NCBI GenBank assembly: GCA_034506175.1
Contig: JAPDQB010000016.1
Span: 49,276 to 113,275, forward strand
Direction: 5' to 3'
Source: a candidate division KSB1 bacterium
Lineage (GTDB): Bacteria > Zhuqueibacterota > Zhuqueibacteria > Zhuqueibacterales > Zhuqueibacteraceae
Length of the DNA stretch: 64,000 nucleotides
In this document: piece by piece, positions 62,260 to 64,000 of the stretch
Layout of the letters: each line of letters starts with the position of its first letter
Position numbering within the stretch: the first letter of the stretch is position 1
Program-made: the position numbers and the translations under genes
The notes under the pieces: generated by a model
Seen by the model: the letters and a program-made list of their open reading frames with translations, nothing else
The model's database searches: none
Told to the model about the DNA's origin: nothing

Positions 62260-64000
62260 ATGAAGACGCCCTGTGGAAATTTTGGCTGCCTGCTTTTATT
62301 TTTTTTGTGCTGGACATTTCTCTCATTTCACTCCACCCATTTATCGGCGCAATCCATCCGGTTTCGCGACGCGACCAATGCGGCGGGAATCACGCCCAAC
62401 GATCCTTCCGGCTATGGGCACGGCTCGTCCTTCGGTGATTTCGACGGCGATGGCCAGCCGGATATTTACATGATTTCGTATGCCACGCGCAACTTTCTTT
62501 TTCGCAACAATGGCGGAAATTTCACGGATATAGCCAGCGCTGCCGGCGTGCAGGGTTCGGACGGCGGCGATCGTGGCATGGCGGCGGCCGATTATGACAA
62601 TGATGGCGATCTCGATATGTACATTGCGGCCGGCTTTAGCGGCAATGTGCTTTATCGGAACAATGGCAACGGCACGTTCACCGACGTCACCTCTTCTGCC
62701 GGCGTCGATCGCGACGGGCAGGGTCAGGGCGTGGCCTGGGGCGATTATAACAACGACGGCTTGCTGGATCTTTTTGTCGCGCAGACAAATGGTGACAATG
62801 TCTTGTTCCGCCAAGAAAGCAACCATCGCTTTACGGAAGTCAATTCTTCTACCGGCATCGGCAGTTATAGTTTTGGTTTGCAGCCGGTGTTTTTCGATGT
62901 GGATGGCGACGGCGACCTCGATCTTTTTCTGACGCGCCAGACCAATCACGCCAATTTGCTTTACATCAACAACGGCAATGGCACGTTTAGCGAGCGTGCG
63001 CAGAGTTGGGGCATCGATTCACCGGCGGCGCACAGCCAGGGCGCGGCCATCGGGGATTATGACCGCGACGGCGATTTGGATATTTACGTGTGCGACTACG
63101 ATGGCGACAACCTGCTGTTTCGCAACGAGGGGAATCGTTTTACCGAAGTGGCTGGCAGCGCCGGCGTGCGTTCGGGAGATACCGGCAATCGTGGCGCCTT
63201 GTTCGCTGATTTTAATGACGACGGCTGGCTCGATATTTATGTGACGCGGCGCGACGACAACAAGATGTATCAAAACAACGGCAACGGCACCTTCAGCGAT
63301 GTCAGCGGCGCCTCCGGCACCGCGGATGCCAACAACGGCTATAGTCCTTCATTTGCGGATTATGACAACGACGGGGATCTCGATATTTTCTTTTCGAACA
63401 CCGGCCAGAACAGCGTGCTTTTGCAAAATGACGGGCCCTTTCACAACTGGTTGCAAGTCAAGCTGATCGGCACCGTGAGCAATCGTGACGGTGTCGGCGC
63501 GAAGCTGACCGGGTGGCTGAACGGCCAGCGTCAGACGCAAGTGATTGTTGCCGGACAAGGCTATCTCTGCACCGGCAGCGATCTGGTCGCGCATTTCGCG
63601 CTGGGCAGCAGCAACAAGCTCGACAGTCTCATCATTCAATGGCCTTCCGGCAGGCGCGATCGCTTTTTCAATCTCAGCGCCAATCAAAAATTGACCCGTC
63701 AAGAAGGCAGTGGTGAGACTGATAGCGGGCCGGATACGGCGCCGCCGATTATTTCCAACCTCAACGCCGGCAATTTGACCAATGCCACGGCAACAATCTT
63801 TTGGCAAACGAATGAAGCCAGCGACTCGCAAGTTGAATACGGCTTGACCACCGGCTACGGTTCGTCTTCCTCCCTTGATGCGGCGCTGGTGACTTCGCAT
63901 AGCGTCACGTTATCAAATTTGCAGCCGAATACGACGTATCATTACCGCGTCAAATCAAAGGACGCCGCCGGCAATCTGGCGACGAGCGGCGATTTCACGT
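62260..64000 (+). CDS. Large secreted FG-GAP/ASPIC-UnbV surface protein, 3' end beyond window
   Basis: At least 580 residues, incomplete. Signal peptide (CLLLFFLCWTFLSFHSTHLS, then AQS). About seven VCBS/FG-GAP repeats follow, each with a calcium-binding Asp loop such as FGDFDGDGQPDIYM, AADYDNDGDLDMYIA, GDYNNDGLLDLFV, FFDVDGDGDLDLFL, GDYDRDGDLDIYV, FADFNDDGWLDIYV and FADYDNDGDLDIFF. From about residue 400 an ASPIC/UnbV domain follows (NWLQVKLIGTVSNRDGVGAK; QWPSGRRDRF). Next is a fibronectin III-like domain (TATIFWQTNEASDSQVEYGL; NLQPNTTYHYRVKSKD). Propeller-type adhesins or glycan-binding proteins have this plan. AGGAG is 6 bases before the ATG. Confidence 0.9.
   Translation, partial: MKTPCGNFGCLLLFFLCWTFLSFHSTHLSAQSIRFRDATNAAGITPNDPSGYGHGSSFGDFDGDGQPDIYMISYATRNFLFRNNGGNFTDIASAAGVQGSDGGDRGMAAADYDNDGDLDMYIAAGFSGNVLYRNNGNGTFTDVTSSAGVDRDGQGQGVAWGDYNNDGLLDLFVAQTNGDNVLFRQESNHRFTEVNSSTGIGSYSFGLQPVFFDVDGDGDLDLFLTRQTNHANLLYINNGNGTFSERAQSWGIDSPAAHSQGAAIGDYDRDGDLDIYVCDYDGDNLLFRNEGNRFTEVAGSAGVRSGDTGNRGALFADFNDDGWLDIYVTRRDDNKMYQNNGNGTFSDVSGASGTADANNGYSPSFADYDNDGDLDIFFSNTGQNSVLLQNDGPFHNWLQVKLIGTVSNRDGVGAKLTGWLNGQRQTQVIVAGQGYLCTGSDLVAHFALGSSNKLDSLIIQWPSGRRDRFFNLSANQKLTRQEGSGETDSGPDTAPPIISNLNAGNLTNATATIFWQTNEASDSQVEYGLTTGYGSSSSLDAALVTSHSVTLSNLQPNTTYHYRVKSKDAAGNLATSGDFT

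Overview
The window looks like bacterial chromosome from a Gram-negative member of the FCB superphylum, possibly candidate division KSB1 or a Calditrichota relative. This is inference. The basis is a secreted amidase with a type IX secretion-like C-terminal sorting domain, a long FG-GAP/ASPIC-UnbV surface protein, bactofilin, a heptosyltransferase and a beta-barrel protein. Promoters that can be read follow a sigma70 pattern (TTGAC or TTGC boxes, exactly 17 bases, then TA---T) rather than the Bacteroidota -33/-7 pattern. No rRNA, tRNA, CRISPR array, insertion sequence or prophage was seen.

Layout. (1) 1-4631, minus strand: an M23 peptidase, bactofilin and the F0 genes atpZ-I-B-E-F-H; a broken reading frame, not atpA, follows atpH at the window edge. 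(2) 4802-4930: divergent promoters. (3) 4931-18344, plus strand: an aromatic amino acid supraoperon, trpL-E-GD-C-F-B-A, chorismate mutase, DAHP synthase, tyrA, aroA. It is headed by a ribosome-mediated attenuator whose leader peptide carries Phe, Tyr and Trp codons together. It is interrupted by an antisense ParE/Phd-type toxin-antitoxin pair between trpB and trpA, and by an ATPase plus a decayed PIN module between tyrA and aroA. (4) 18396-23932: rlmH, an unknown gene, a secreted amidase, a TolB-like propeller, a broken xisH with intact xisI, and ispH. (5) 23974-28358: two membrane proteins and a sugar ABC importer without a binding protein gene. (6) 28676-44245: housekeeping genes rho, rpmE, DUF1385, prfA, prmC, two phosphohexomutases around a BrnT pair, rnr, lepA, lepB and hemW. 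(7) 44198-61965, minus strand: rhomboid, TPR protein, larC, yjbQ, a PfkB kinase, argS, rsfS, a heptosyltransferase, uxs, apbE, a polyprenyl synthase, an unknown two-gene pair, DUF72, usp, trmI, an Rpn-like pair and thiI. (8) 62260 to the end: the start of a large FG-GAP surface protein.

The most striking features are the cross-aromatic attenuator (4931-5100), the antisense toxin-antitoxin pair inside the trp operon, and a folded intergenic repeat with compensatory changes between two copies (14090-14158 and 51560-51601). A further theme is small accessory modules (XisHI, retropepsin pair, HEPN pair, PIN, BrnT) lodged in the gaps of housekeeping operons, many of them visibly decaying by nonsense mutation, frameshift or deletion.
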